A stretch of 64,000 nucleotides of DNA from Glycine soja (GCF_004193775.1 NC_041016.1:38734547-38798546), one strand, 5' to 3'. Positions 34,380-46,504 are shown, numbered from the stretch's first letter. Made by a program: numbers and translations. Notes: a model not told the origin generated them from the sequence alone.

Positions 34380-37300
34380 AGGACCAAACGGTCCACCGGG
34401 TTTTTCCACCTAAAAGGAAAACATGCTTTTTGCAAAGAAAAATAAATCATTCGCGAGAGCACCATATCTTAGAGAAACAATATACTTTTGCTAAGGGTAA
34501 TCTTCCTTGTAACCGAGAATGAAGGGTAGGATGTCAACTTCTAGCTTTCAAATAAACACGCAGGGGAAACATCGGGCTAAGCTGAAAATAAATCACTCAT
34601 AGTGTATAAAACTCACAAGGCAAGTGTTTTATCCTATTCCCAAACCATAACTGCACCAGGACTTCATTTTGCACACGATTTCCTATCGAATCAGAGATCA
34701 CACGCACGATCACGGATCAATAGGATTTTCTCGAGGGTAGTGTTTTTTTTTGGAGAGAAAACTGGGTGTTTCGGTCTTTTCCTCTTTGTTCATGTGGGGT
34801 GGGACATTGCCAGTCGAGAATGATTTCGAGTGGCAATCTGGCTTGAAGAACTTTTGTCCTCTTTCTTTCATTAATCGATAATTGCTTCTTTTCCCTTTTC
34901 ACTTCTTTTCGATCTTTGATCGGGAATCCTTCTTTCCTTTCTTCTGTTCTTTTCTTTATTTTCATTTTTCTTTTTTTCTTTTTTTTTTCATTTCTTCCTT
35001 TTCTTTCTTTTCACTTTTCCTTCCCCCATCCCTTTCTTTGGGAAATCGGGTTTAGCATTCTATTTGCTCTCCCTTGAGGAGATTCCGCTGTCCTTTGCTT
35101 CGGGGGAAAGAATGAGGATTCCTTTTTTACAGGCCAAGGTTCAAAAAGGTCTAAGGTTGTGCTTCAATGGGGTCTTTTATCGTGGGAACCCAATCTTGAT
35201 ATCTGGGGCGAAACAAATTTGGGTGTCAAGGTGTCGATTTCGGGCCGAGCCCTATCACTCCATAAGGCACGCGTGACAATGATGATTTGAAAACAATGTG
35301 CAAAATTAGTCATGGCTACAGCCAGGTGGGCACTCAAGCATCCTGTTTATGGCATTGTGATACTACGGTTGGGAATTTACACAGACAGAACCAATGTTTC
35401 CAAGTTATGTTCTTTCATCAGTTCAATGAATTCATCCATCCTTATCTCGGTTCATTCCAGAAAATAAACTCTTAGCATCAGTCCCTTGTTTCCAGAAGAT
35501 GCGTTTGCTCTTTACGAATGATTTATACTTCTTAACTATAACATGTCGACCTTCGCGGTCTTTCTTTCTCTTTACTTTTTTGTTTTATTTTTATATACGT
35601 TCACTACAACTATACACCTGTGGTCCTTTATGAGGAAAATCTTTCTTTGTACATCTATATTTTTATACATGACAAACTTTTTCTGTACACGCATTGGAAC
35701 TCTTTCTCTTTACGTCACATGGTCTATATACAAACCCTATTTACGTTCAAAGATTTTTTCATTTTTCCCAACACACACTTATGGTTCATACAAAAGTTTC
35801 TTCATATACACTCGTTGCTCACACACACAAGAATTCCTTTCCACGCATCATTTACACACAAAAATCCTTTTATACACACTTTCCTTTTTCTTTATATACG
35901 CAGACATTTATTCATAACACTTCTTTCTTTTCATCATGATTTTTGGTTCATTTTATTTTTAGGACAACATTCCTAAATGAAAAACTCTACACGGTTCCAA
36001 AATTTCAACAAACACTATTGACAACAACGAAGTAAGCACTAACGCAATAGTCCAAACAAAATATATGCACAAAACAAATGACAATCGCGACATCAAAAAA
36101 CAAACGTTAGTCCCTCAAGTCATGTAAATGATAAAGGATGAAACATAAAAGAACATGAATCTGGGGATCCCACGGTCATGTGGCTCCGCATGCCACCGGT
36201 CTCTTGGGACACGGTAATAAAAAGTGGGGTGGTCGACAAAAGCAGGGCTTTTGCTCCTACGTATCCTCAATTTGTGATGAGGAACTCAGACCTACGTAGT
36301 TCTTGATAACTGTGAGACTAAAAATAGTCTCGGTGTTTTCTTCACCAAAATGTGAACATGCTTTAGTAAAGAGACAAAACTTCCAACTGATCAGAGCAAC
36401 ATATGTTTTTTGGATGAAAAACAATGTGTCTATCGGGGAAGGAGAGTATGCTGATGAAATTTTCTCATAACCGTAAATGAGATTTTGGATGTTAGCATTT
36501 CGTTTCTAAACGACCATTTAGAGGAAACACGGGGTCCAACAAAGATAGGAGAAAATCACTCAAAGTGTATCAATCTCACACAGGTAAGTGTTTTATCCTA
36601 ATTCCGAACCATAGATATGTCATGACTTGATTTTGCAAATCATTTCCTATCAAATCAAAGATTACATGCGTGATCATGGATCAATAGGACTTATTTTGGG
36701 AATGGTTTTTAGGTGGGGAATTTGGCTTTGAGTGTTTTTGCCTTTTCCTTTTCTGTTTTTGTTTAGTGCGTGGCGAGAAAGTTGCTAGCGCACAGGATTT
36801 TGGTTGGCAATCAAAGGGAGACGGCCACTTTGGGTCGTGATTTCCTTTCTTTTTGTTTTTTTTAGTTTATTTGGTGACAATTCTGTATTGTTCAGATATT
36901 GTCTGGTCCGAAGACCTTTCTGCATATTTCTTTTGTTTTCTTCCGATCCTTGATAGAGAATTTTCCTTTCTTCTTTTTTTTTTTGCTTTCTCCCACTCTT
37001 TCATTGGAATTTTCTTTCTGTTTTGTGTCTTCTCCCTTTCTTGGATTGGGAATTCTCTCTTCTTTTTTTGTGTGTTCTCCCTTTCTTGGATTGGGAATTT
37101 TCCTTCTCTTTGTGTTTTCTTCCGAGGGTAAGGATTATGGTGAGTTGGGATTTTGGCTCAAGGCTTGTAGAACGGCTGGTCATGATATATGTCAGGGTTT
37201 GGCTAGCGGTTCGGGGATAAAGGGGATGTCCTACATTATTTCCATGATACACATGCAACAATGATGATTAGGAAATTTTATGCAAAACTGGTCATGCATG

Positions 37301-37470
37301 CACCCATGTGGACACTCAAGCATCAAGTTTTTATGGTCATGTGACACTAGGGCTCAGGATTCATTTTCCCTATTTTAAGTCAACCCAGTGTTTCCAAAAT
37401 ACATTCTTTTATCAATTTGTGCATTCATTCGAGTCCATTTTGGGCGTCCGGGAAAATTTTCACAGCATTC
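34380..37470. repeat. Internal segmental duplication in the Tat 3' spacer
   Basis: The stretch about 34400-35480 and the stretch about 36370-37470 share the same order of phrases: AAATCACTCA(T/A)AGTGTAT, AAGTGTTTTATCC, TTTCCTATC(G/A)AATC, GATCA(C/T)GGATCAATAGGA, TTGGGAA, and a CAAGCATC...CAGTGTTTCCAA-like tail. The copies are moderately diverged. A CT-rich and TACACACA low-complexity segment (35540-35935) lies between them. No gene is supported. Confidence 0.6.
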
Positions 37471-37673
37471 ACCCTTCAGGTGTATACACATTCTTTCAAA
37501 AACTAGTTATGATCAACAAATTTTTTTCAAAGAAAAGTTGGAAGTCATCTCTTTTCAAAAGCATGTTGTTTTTTAGCTAGACAACCTTTATTATATATAT
37601 ATTTTTTTTTTCTATATTTTTTCTTCTTATTCTTTTCTTGCTCGCTCTCTTTTTACTCTCTTTTATTTTTCAT

Positions 37674-37985
37674 GAGGTATTTTGCTACCTAAACATACGT
37701 TTATTTTTGTGAGGTATTTTGCTATATACATGCGTGTCCAAGGTATCTTGCTACCTAAACATACACATACATGTTTTGTGAGATATTTTTGCTATATACA
37801 TGCATATCCAAGGTATCTTGCTACCTAAACATACATATATATATATATATTTTGTGAAGTATTTTTCCTACATACATGCATATCTAAACATACATATATA
37901 TATATTTTGTGAAGTATTTTTGTTTACATACATGCATATCTTAGGTATTTTCACTACCTAATCATACATATATATATTTTGTGAG
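37674..37985. repeat. GAGGTATTTTGCTA tandem repeat, Tat spacer
   Basis: Four to five units of 60-90 bp share GTGAGGTATTTTGCTA, CTACCTAAACATACAT and (TA)n. A related inverted array lies at 57377-57790. Confidence 0.7.
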
Positions 37986-38110
37986 GTATGACTACCTTCC
38001 GAGCTTGTGCTTGTTTTATTTAAATTCCTAGGATCATGAGCAACTAGGTGTGTCCTGCTATGACTTGAGAAACAAAAAGTGATCAAATAACAAGCAGAGA
38101 TTTAAAAGGT

Positions 38111-38145
38111 ACTAGGTTGCCTCCTAGTAGCGCTTCTTTAACGTC
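38111..38145 (-). other. Conserved post-ORF hairpin motif (Tat copy)
   Basis: Read on the minus strand, GACGTTAAAGAAGCGCT is followed by stem ACTAGG (38128-38123), loop AGGCAA and CCTAGT (38116-38111). It is about 110 bp downstream of the plant-transposon-domain remnant. Sequence and spacing match the motif at 22330-22364 except at paired stem positions. Confidence 0.65.
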
Positions 38146-38251
38146 TTGAGCTGGATGCGTGATGGCTTGTCGATCACAGACCTAGTACTTTGCTTACCTT
38201 TGGCTTTGGACTTGGTTGCCTATTGGTCGGCCATGGGTCGTAAGCAACGCT

Positions 38252-39240
38252 CTAACCTTTTTGTGGATGAGCTGAGGCGAACTCTAGAGGTGATGGCGGT
38301 GCGTCTGTTGCCTGCTGCTGGCCATCCCCAGGCTGCTGTGGTGTTTCGCCCTGCGCCTGCCTGGGGACGCAGTACTTGTTGATGAAAGCTCGATTAGTAG
38401 GGGGCCTGATGCCCTTGTCGGAGGTGACAAGCACTCCGTAGAACTGACAGAGACCCGTAATTAGAGCTTGACAACTCCAAGACCCTGTTGGACTTCTTTG
38501 GGTCCACCGAGTGTCTTGCAGGCGCGATCCCTGCAAACAATAGATGAAATCAGAAATCAGTTAAGCGATGTGCATACTTACCTATGATGACGTGACCTTG
38601 CCGGAGGGAACGGGCACCCTATAGGACTACAGAGGCCCGTAACCAGAGCTGGAAACCCCAGGGCCCTGTTGGACTTCTCCGGGTCCACTGGGTGTCTTTG
38701 TGGGGGCGATTCCTGCATACAATAGATGGTATCAGAAATCAGTTGAACCATCTGTATACTTACCTATGTCACGATGGCATGACCTCGCTGGGGAACGGGC
38801 ACCCTGTAGGACTGACAGAGGCTCGTAACCAGAGCTGGAAACCCCAGGTCCCTGTTGGACTTCTTCGGGCCCACTAGGCGTCTTGTGGGCGCGATCCCTG
38901 CAAACAATAGATGACATCAGAAATCAATTGAACCATGTGCATACTTACCTACGTCATGACGGCACAGACCAACCAATACATCTGCAGGGGAAGATTGGCA
39001 TTGCGGTCGCCGGGCAGAATGTTACTAAATAGCAACGTCATCCATATCCATGTAAAAGTGGTCATGTTGGTGCGCATGATCCACACTCGTCTTTTTGCAG
39101 CGGCACGGGTGAAATCTTGCCCCGATATGCATAGTAGATGCATGATATCCTCCCTCTCTGGATGTGCTCGCACAGTTGGTCGCCCTCTAATATCAGGGGG
39201 TGGCCGAGGAACTGATAAAAGGAAACTACTGGCCCCTTAA
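38252..39240 (-). pseudogene. Plant transposon protein domain (PF20167-like) remnant with a triplicated 183-bp segment
   Basis: Minus-strand frames include HLLCISGQDFTRAA and TTFTWIWMTLLFSNILPG (39173-38949), then a segment reading LGFPALVTSLCQ-like, then NRAFINKYCVPRQAQGE and a Gln/Pro-rich tail to 38252. FPALITxLC is the same signature as in the ORF at 24130. Three tandem copies of a 183-bp (61-codon) unit, marked by GGCGCGATCCCTGCA at 38521, 38704 and 38888, duplicate the central signature. TAG stops occur in the copies. The ORF is dead, and its function in the family is unknown. Confidence 0.65.
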
Positions 39241-39879
39241 CCGGGAGCGCAAGTCTCGGTTAAGCATCTAAGGGCAAAGGACCTTATATTCTCTTAAGGT
39301 GTGGATATGAAGCACACTGAAAAGGAGGACGTGTAGCCCTCTAAAGGCGAGGGCATGCAGCCCTCTGCAGGAGAGGACATATAGTCCTCTAAAGGTGATA
39401 GGTACTAGTACCCAAGGGTCCACCTTTATGAGAAAGCAAGAGATCGACTCATCGAGAGGGCCGGTCATCCAAAAAGATTGGACACGAGATGTAGGAAATC
39501 TATGCAGTTAACATGATTTTTAGGGATGCAGACGCATGCAACCTTTGTTGTGAAATTTGGTAATGCTGACCGCACATGAAACAATGCAATGCAATGGAAA
39601 TTTGTACAATGTTCATGACATTCTTTCCCTATTTTGTGATTTTGATTTTGATTTAATCTTTTTGGAAAACACAGATTGACTGTCCTTTTGAAAAAGGTGA
39701 TAATTCATGCAACCCTATCCTATCTTTTGCAAATCTCTCCGGGAACTCCCTCAGAGTGTATGTTCTGTTTGATTTAGTCACTTGTCCATTTTGGAGTGAC
39801 GTCAATGGAGCCGTTTGACGTTTAATCAATCTATTGAAATTCCAGGGTTTGTCTCCCTTTTTTTTTCTTGTTTAAAAAC

Positions 39880-40270
39880 ATCGACGGGTGAGAACTTTTG
39901 ATCTGCCCCTATGTTCACTTGAGGCTCATGCACGATGCTCCTCATTGCCCCAGTGTAAGGCTTTGAGGTACCAATTGTTATCTTTTGTCATGACCTTGTA
40001 GCTGGGAACCTATTGGGTGAAAACTTCTAATCTGCCCCTAGGTTCGCTTGAGGTTTTTGTATGGTGCCTTTCGTTGCCCCAGTGTAAGGCTTGGAGGTAC
40101 AATCGTTGTCTTTCGTCATGACCTTGTAGCAAGGAACCTATTGGGTGAGAACTTCTAATCTGCCCCTAGGTTCGTTTGAGGTTTATGCATGGGGCCTTTC
40201 ATTGCCCCAGTGTAGGGCTTTGAGGTACAATCGTTGTCTTGTTTTCACAACCTCGCAGTGGGGAAGAATG
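39880..40270. repeat. About 130-bp tandem repeat x 3 in the Tat leader/spacer
   Basis: Units carry GGTGAGAACTTTTGATCTGCCCCTA, CTCATTGCCCCAGTGTAAGGC and CATGACCTTGTAGC, near 39885, 40012 and 40146. A single copy occurs in the older relative at 48061-48190. Confidence 0.75.
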
Positions 40271-40363
40271 AAAGATGCAGTTGATTCTTGCAAAAAGAAT
40301 TTTCCAAGGACGAGAAATAGTTGAAGGATCTTTCAGTTGATGGATTAAGTCAAATGACTCCTA

Positions 40364-41098
40364 TGTAGAAGCAAGATGTTTTGATGTCTTGATGATGCTA
40401 AAGGATCAAGTGCTTCTAAGTTTTACTCAAGACAAGAATCCAAGAAAATCAAGATATATGATCAAGTTGATCTCTAGAATCTTTAGGAAGAAGTTTCCAA
40501 ATTGAAAATACAAAAGGTTTGACCAAAGAATTCTATTATTTCAAATTGAGATTTGCTCTCTGGTAATCGATTACCAGTAGTTGAAAATGTTTTAATTCAA
40601 ATTTTTAAAATCTGTAATCGATTACACAAGTCTTGTAATTGATTACCAGAGGGGATTTTCAGAATATAATTCCCAAGAGTCACATCTATTCAATTGTTTT
40701 ATGAACGACCATTCAAATGTTTTAAAGAGAGTTTTCATTGCCCAAACAGTTTTATCCTCTCGAAAGATCAAGAGTTTTTCTGAACTGAAATGTCTTATCC
40801 TCTCAAAAAGATTCCTTGGTCAACCACTTGCATATTCAATAAGGAATTTTTGATTGATCTCCATTTTACAATCTACCTCTTTTACGAGAGACCTCTTCTT
40901 CTCTTCTTCTTATTTCTGAAAAAGGATTAAGAGACCGTGGGTCTCTTGTTGTAGAGGATTCCTGAACACAAGGGAAGGGTTGTCCCTGTGTGCATTGTTA
41001 ATCCGAAAAGAGAGAGTGAAAGTTTAATTGGGGAATAATCTTCGTATCTTAATTCAACCCCCCTTTTTCTTAAGGTAACTAAGGCCATTTATCCAACA
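40364..41098 (+). mobile_element. Copia-type solo LTR (735 bp) inside the Tat element
   Basis: It starts TGTAGAAGCAAG and ends TTATCCAACA, with 5-bp duplications TCCTA at 40359-40363 and 41099-41103. It is the same family as 20290-21962 in opposite orientation but less than half as long. It has three GTAATCGATTAC-like palindromes at 40562-40650. The uninterrupted homologous site near 48275-48290 in the older Tat relative shows the empty target. Confidence 0.88.
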
Positions 41099-41339
41099 TC
41101 CTATTCTTGATAACTCACTTCTCTCTAAAAAGACAAACTTTCCGGAATGATAAAATGAGGTCACATGAATGTCTTGAAAACACAGTCAATCAAATGCTTT
41201 TTTTTTTCTTTTTGAACTCCCTTTTTTATTTTTATTTTGAAACTTATTTGTTTTGAGCTTTATTTGTTGTTTTATGGAAGCCCCGCCAACGTGCAAGACG
41301 AGTAACCTCTGATTGAATGGTCACAGGTCGCTTGAGCAA

Positions 41340-43185
41340 ATAGACCAATGGCTTGCACCCAATTCCGGTGAAAGTTAAAAATCCTGATGAGTCATTAGAG
41401 ACATCTAACAACAGCTTTCAAAATTGCCCCATGTGTGGCATCTCTTGTCAATGTCAGGATTTACACATGATTCTCCTCAAATTTCAGCCAGCATCAATTA
41501 GACCTCGCACCTTTCACTTTAGAGCCCTACAATGCTCAATGGGACGCCCCGGGGCTTCTCCGTGACAAGCACATGTTGCGTTCGAGTCGTATTCTCGGAG
41601 AAATGAAGGTTGATGAACCTTGGTTGGGGTTATGGCTACCATTGAATTATCAAGTAGATATGGGAGCAAGTCAGCATAGGACACTGGAATTGGGGTGAAT
41701 TCTACAGGCTTTCTCGTTGCAAAATTCATTTCTTGGTTGGTGCTCTTGGTTTGTGCTAAAGGTGATGTTCGTCATTGGAAGTGCGGAAGACAGACTTTGT
41801 GGTTGTTTTAGGGATGGCCTTTGTGGATAACTGGGTGGTGGGTAAGGAGAAGGTTGGTTATTGGCCGAGTAATGACATTGTTGGGTTGGTGGGAAACTTG
41901 GCTGTATAGGAATGGCAGTCACAGCACGGGCCTCTCCTTCATCCTCACCCTCTTTATTTGCCCTAGTTTTTTTTGGCATTTATCAAAGCATGATGATCAG
42001 ATTTGCCTCTTTTTAGACCCACTTTGATCCTTTCGTCGGTGAAGACCATATCATCAAAGCTTGAAGGTGTGTAGCCCACCATCTGGTAATGTGTCTACTA
42101 TTATTGTCATCATTTTTTTTTCGTCATTGAGGTGCCACTTGAGCTGCCAGGTCTCTCCACCTTTGGGCGTATTCTTTGAAAGATCTGTGCCCCTTTTTGC
42201 ACATGTTCTGTTGTTGCATCCTATCCGGAACCATATCAAAATTGTACTGATACTGCCTAATGAAGGCAAACATTAGGTCCTTCCAAGAGTGGACTCGAGA
42301 AGGTTCCAGGTTGGTGTACCAGGTAACAGCTACCCCAGTAAGATTTTCTTGGAAGGAATGTATCAGCAATTCCTCATTTTTTGCGTATGCCCCCATCTTC
42401 CGATAATACATCTTTAGATGGTTCTTGGGGCAAGTAGTCCCCTTGTACTTGTCAAAGTCCAGCTCCTTGAACTTGGGAGGGGTGATGATATTGGGTTCTA
42501 GGGACAACTCTTCTAGGTTAGCAAAGGCATAATCTTTACCTCCTTCAATGGCCTTGAGCCTTTCCTCTAGATGATCCAACTTTCCCATTTCTGCCATAGC
42601 ATGAGGGTTTTTTACTTATTGTGGAATGCAAGAGGTGTAGTTGGGGGTGATACTGAGGACCCTCCAAAGGGTTTTGTAGGGGTATACCACCAACTGCTTG
42701 CCCTTCAGTGGCATATCCGAGGCAAGGCTCGAAGTCGGCTAGATTGTGGTGGGGAATTTCATGTGTCTCCCCCACGGTTTAAGAGACATGTGCATGATCA
42801 TTCGGGGTTGTTGGCTCTCAATGGGTATAGGAGTGGAGTTATTGACATTCTTATTGGGAGTGTACGCCACATTGGGTGGTGTATAGTTGGGAGGCAGGCC
42901 ATATGGCGGGAAGGCATGCTTGTTTTGACTTTGCGCATAATGGGGGCCGCCCGTACTTCCCAAATCTTTGCCTACCATAGCTGAGGTTGGATGATTCATT
43001 TGGTTGAGGCCCGATGGGGACTTCGGGTTCACCTTAGCAACAATGCTGGTAGCGGCAACTGCAACCGCATTGGCTTCCATTATCTTCTTCATGCTCATCA
43101 TGGCCTCCATTATTGTGGCCATTTTCTCTTTCATGGCCTCCATGTCGGCCTTCATCTTCTCTTGTACCTCCTCTACTTTACCCAT
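41340..43185 (-). pseudogene. Tat/Ogre-type gag, multiply frameshifted
   Basis: Consecutive minus-strand frames give gag pieces in the right order: a Met/Glu/Lys-rich coiled coil from 43185, a linker with HHNLADFEPCLGYATEGQAV (frame change near 42760), the capsid core with FDKYKGTTCPKNHLKMY, LTGVAVTWYTNLEP and FKEYAQRWRDLAAQV (42597-42124), then a Pro/Gln-rich segment (41979-41720) and a C-x3-H-x4-H/C knuckle-like CACHGEAPGRPIEHC near 41555. At least four frame changes separate the pieces, so no full gag is made. In an autonomous relative this protein would package the genomic RNA. Confidence 0.85.
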
Positions 43186-43199
43186 TACTCTAGCTCTAG

Positions 43200-44877
43200 C
43201 ACAGGTTCGGTGAGGGCACCGTAAAGCATGCTTTTTTTTTTATAACAACGATTAAGTTTTTCTTTTTCAAGGAAAAAAATGCAATGAGCAATGCAACCAA
43301 TGAATAACATGGATGTATGCGAATGATGCACAGTTGAAGTATTGCGAATTTTACGCAGGATATGGGGTTGAATCAATTTAGATTTTCAACATGGTCCAAT
43401 GACATCTTCGTCAAGTTGAAACTGGAAGTAACAAGGACATTAACAGTCCTAAATGTGTTTGGCAGTAGACGAAGCAGCGATGTAACCCGATCCATCTTCT
43501 GCCCCAATTTTTTGCAAGATGGTTACTTCCATACTTCAACTTGACTCGATGAACCTTTTCGTAAAAGCATGAGCTTGGTTCAACCCCATAACCCAGAGAT
43601 TGGCAATTTTGATCGCCAATACTTCAACAACATTTCATAGGGATGAAAGACTCGAGAATACGCATGCTATGCATGGAAAATGTAATTATGAGATTGAGAT
43701 GCCCGAAGAGACATCCTTTCTTAATTAACCACGCATTAGGTACCATGCTCAATCATTTTGTTTTGTTGTTTGTGTTTTTTGTTTTTTAATTTTAGAAATG
43801 GGTTTATAATCCCAACATGGTTGGCTCATGGTACCTAACACATGCAACTTAGAATGCATCATGAATTTTCATGCTTCCCTTTTTTTTTGTTTTTGTTTTG
43901 TAGAGGAAAATACAAGGATCATGTATGAGCAAACATGTAGAACAAAAAGTATGTTGAACGCATATGCATGATTTTGCAATGACTCATGCAAAATGGGAAT
44001 GTGATAACGGACAAATGCAGGAACGATATGTTCGTTATGATGCCATGAAGGGATGCTTATGCGATGCATGATATGAATGCATTTACGGACATGAGAGTCC
44101 GGAAAATCATCTCTCCTTACTTGCGCATTCGGGGGCGCAGTGCCCCATGTGTGCAGTTAAGAAGATGATATGGATCTTCCGGCCTCCCATGACAAAAGAC
44201 GAGACCCACATACAATGCATGTGTGACGGTATGATGCAGATGCGCATGCATGAAACGGAAAGAAAACAACACAAAGGGGTAATTCACACATACGAGACTG
44301 CAGAGATCCAACTTTAATCCTACGTTTTGGGCATGATGGCGCCTCAACATAGTATTAAAAAGGTTACGTATTACTCTAAAGAAACCAAACATCACTAGCA
44401 AAACTATAAACTAGTGCTATTTACCAAAAAATGCATGAGAACGAATGGCACGGATGTTTGCTCTTTGCCCCTATTTGGGAACCTATAGGACAATATCTAG
44501 AGGTCTCTAATAACTACTCCCCAACAATTCATAACTCACACGACTGTTTTCTAGAGGTATCATCACTCAAGATAATAATATTGTGGCGGTATGGAATACC
44601 AGCGACAACACATTATAAAGAGAGAAAGCTCTAGACGAGGTTTCACTATTATCAAGCAAGTCTGAGACCTAGCATGATAATAGATTCACCTCCACTCCTT
44701 AAATTCCCATGAACCCGGGTATAGGGCCCCTTTTTACTCAAACCCGTGGGCGCTTAGAATGCAGTGTAATGAATGCAAAATAGACAACAGTTATTTACAT
44801 TTTACACAGTTCAACAAATGCACACGCGAAGTTTCACAAATCCACAATTCCTTAGAATAGGCCTAACTCACAAAAAG
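43200..44877 (-). other. 5' leader of the Tat element
   Basis: About 1.7 kb lies between the PBS and the first gag ATG. It has no ORF that looks real. It is rich in ATGCAT-type words and shares stretches with 48395-48640 of the older relative. Confidence 0.5.
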
Positions 44878-44895
44878 TCCCCAGTGGAGTCGCCA
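44878..44895 (-). other. Primer-binding site, Tat/Ogre type
   Basis: Minus-strand TGGCGACTCCACTGGGGA lies 2 bp after the 5' LTR end. It is the PBS I associate with Ogre/Tat elements (tRNA-Arg). Confidence 0.85.
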
Positions 44896-44897
44896 AC

Positions 44898-46499
44898 TGT
44901 CGCAACGTGCCCTTCGCAGGCGAGCGAGGGCGAGGCTCACGGGTGCGCTTTCCAAAGGAGGAAAGATGCGCGGAGTCGCCACCAACGTTTATTTGTGGAA
45001 AACGTCGGGAAAACCGAAGGAAACCGGTCAAAATGAAAATTCTAAGTTCGGGAGTTGTATTTACGTTTGAGGAAGGTATTAGCACCTCTCACGTTTGTCT
45101 CAAAGGACAACAACCTATTTTTTAGAATTGTGGAAATTGTGTTACCTTACCTTTTATTTCTTTTTATTTTTTGAGGTCGACAAAAGCGGGGCTTTTGCTC
45201 CTACGTACCCTCCATCAAAGAGGAAGTCAGACCTACGTAGTTCTTTCTTACGCGTGAATCAAGTGATTCTTTTTACTTGAAAAGTGATCATTTTAAGGCA
45301 TTGGACCTTAAAAATGATCCATTTTACTTGGTAAGAAACTGAAATGATAAACTTTCCAAATCCTATTTTTGTGGACGAGCTTGACTAGGCGAGTTGATTT
45401 TAGCCTTAATTTCACTTTAGTTATTTAGTCAATTCAATTAAGAATGAGAAATCCCAAAGAGAAAACGTCCGATTGATCTTTCGCTTTTATTTTACTAAAA
45501 GATATTTTTTGATTATTATATTATTATTTTACCTCTTTTTTGATTTCCAATGTGGTTACGGCATGACCGAACGGTCGGAATTCATTTTAACCAAAATTAA
45601 CGGATGATGCGATTCAAACGATCGGTGGAAATTTATTTTATTTTTAGATTAAGCGAGAAATGACTTAAATAAATGGCTTAAGCACGTCAAAAGAGGGTAT
45701 AAAAAGTAAATGGAAACGAGAATAAAAATACATGAAACAAAATGTGGACCACCACGGTTACATAGAATGAATTGAAAAGCTTGGTTTGAGGTACTTACCA
45801 GTTGAAGACTGAAGAAAACGAAGAACGAACGATGAATCTTGAAGAACGGTCGAGAATCTTCGCGTAATTACTCACGGAAATGTTACGGAAGCGCCTCGGC
45901 TTGGATTTTCTTCACGGAAATAATTTTCCTTAGCAATTTCGAAAGAGAGAGGAGTGCCTAAGAAGGCTGAACCTTTTTCCTCTTCACTTCTCCCCCTATT
46001 TATAGCAAAATAGGGGAGAAGCTTGCCACCCAGCTTGCCCAGGCGAGCTCAGCTCGCCCAGGCGAGCAAGGTTGCTTCCTCCAGAAGCAACAGCCTTCTG
46101 GAGGAAGGCCATATTGCTATTTGCACTCCCATTTTACTAAATGCACCCCCTTCTATTTTTTTGGTAATTCTTTTTCCGTAACGTTACGAAACTTTTACGA
46201 ATTTCGTAACGATACTTATTTTCCTTCCGCAAGGTTACGAATCCTTACGGATTATGTATTTACTCTTTTTTAGCTTTCGAAGAAGTTACGAAAACTCACG
46301 GATTGCGCAAAAACACCTCTTTTCGATTTCCGCCACATTACAGAATTTCACGGATCGCGCAAGCCTGCTTCCTTTTGATTTCTGACACGTCTCGGGACTT
46401 CATTTATTGTGCAACAAAGGACGCCAAGTATCTCCAAGTGGCTAACCAAAGGTTGCATGTCATCAAGTAATAATCCCCGGACGAAATTAGGGTATGACA
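44898..46499 (-). repeat. 5' LTR of the Tat element
   Basis: It is 1,602 bp, ends TGTCATACCC...CGTTGCGACA on the minus strand, and is flanked by the PBS. TATA box CTATAAATA is at 46005-45997. GCCCAGGCGAGC words lie upstream at about 46025-46068. A GTAAGTACC splice-donor-like site at 45798-45790 lies downstream of the inferred transcription start. Confidence 0.93.
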
Positions 46500-46504
46500 G
46501 GTAC

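Larger units (their letters stand above)
30492..46499 (-). mobile_element. Young non-autonomous Tat/Ogre-type Gypsy retrotransposon
   Basis: Target duplications GGTAC (30487-30491 and 46500-46504) bracket a 16,008-bp element whose 5' LTR is on the right. Minus-strand order: LTR 46499-44898, PBS 44895-44878, leader, degenerate gag 43185-41340, nested Copia LTR, plant-transposon-domain remnant 39240-38252, hairpin motif 38145-38111, spacer repeats, 123-bp minisatellite, PPT, LTR 32112-30492. No protease, RT, RNase H or integrase is present. It lies inside an older related element, whose sequence resumes at 46505 and resembles the element's own 39396 onward. Confidence 0.92.

Noticed and set aside
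35543..35976. Overlapping plus-strand ORFs rich in Phe, Leu, Tyr and His
   Set aside because: They come from CT-rich and TACACACA low-complexity DNA in the Tat spacer, with no domain and no conserved context.
38521..38948. GTAAGTATGCAC...TTTGCAG pairs that look like short introns repeated three times
   Set aside because: The 57-nt stretch is in phase and reads as part of the transposon-domain protein (V-S-M-H...), so it is coding sequence that happens to resemble splice sites.
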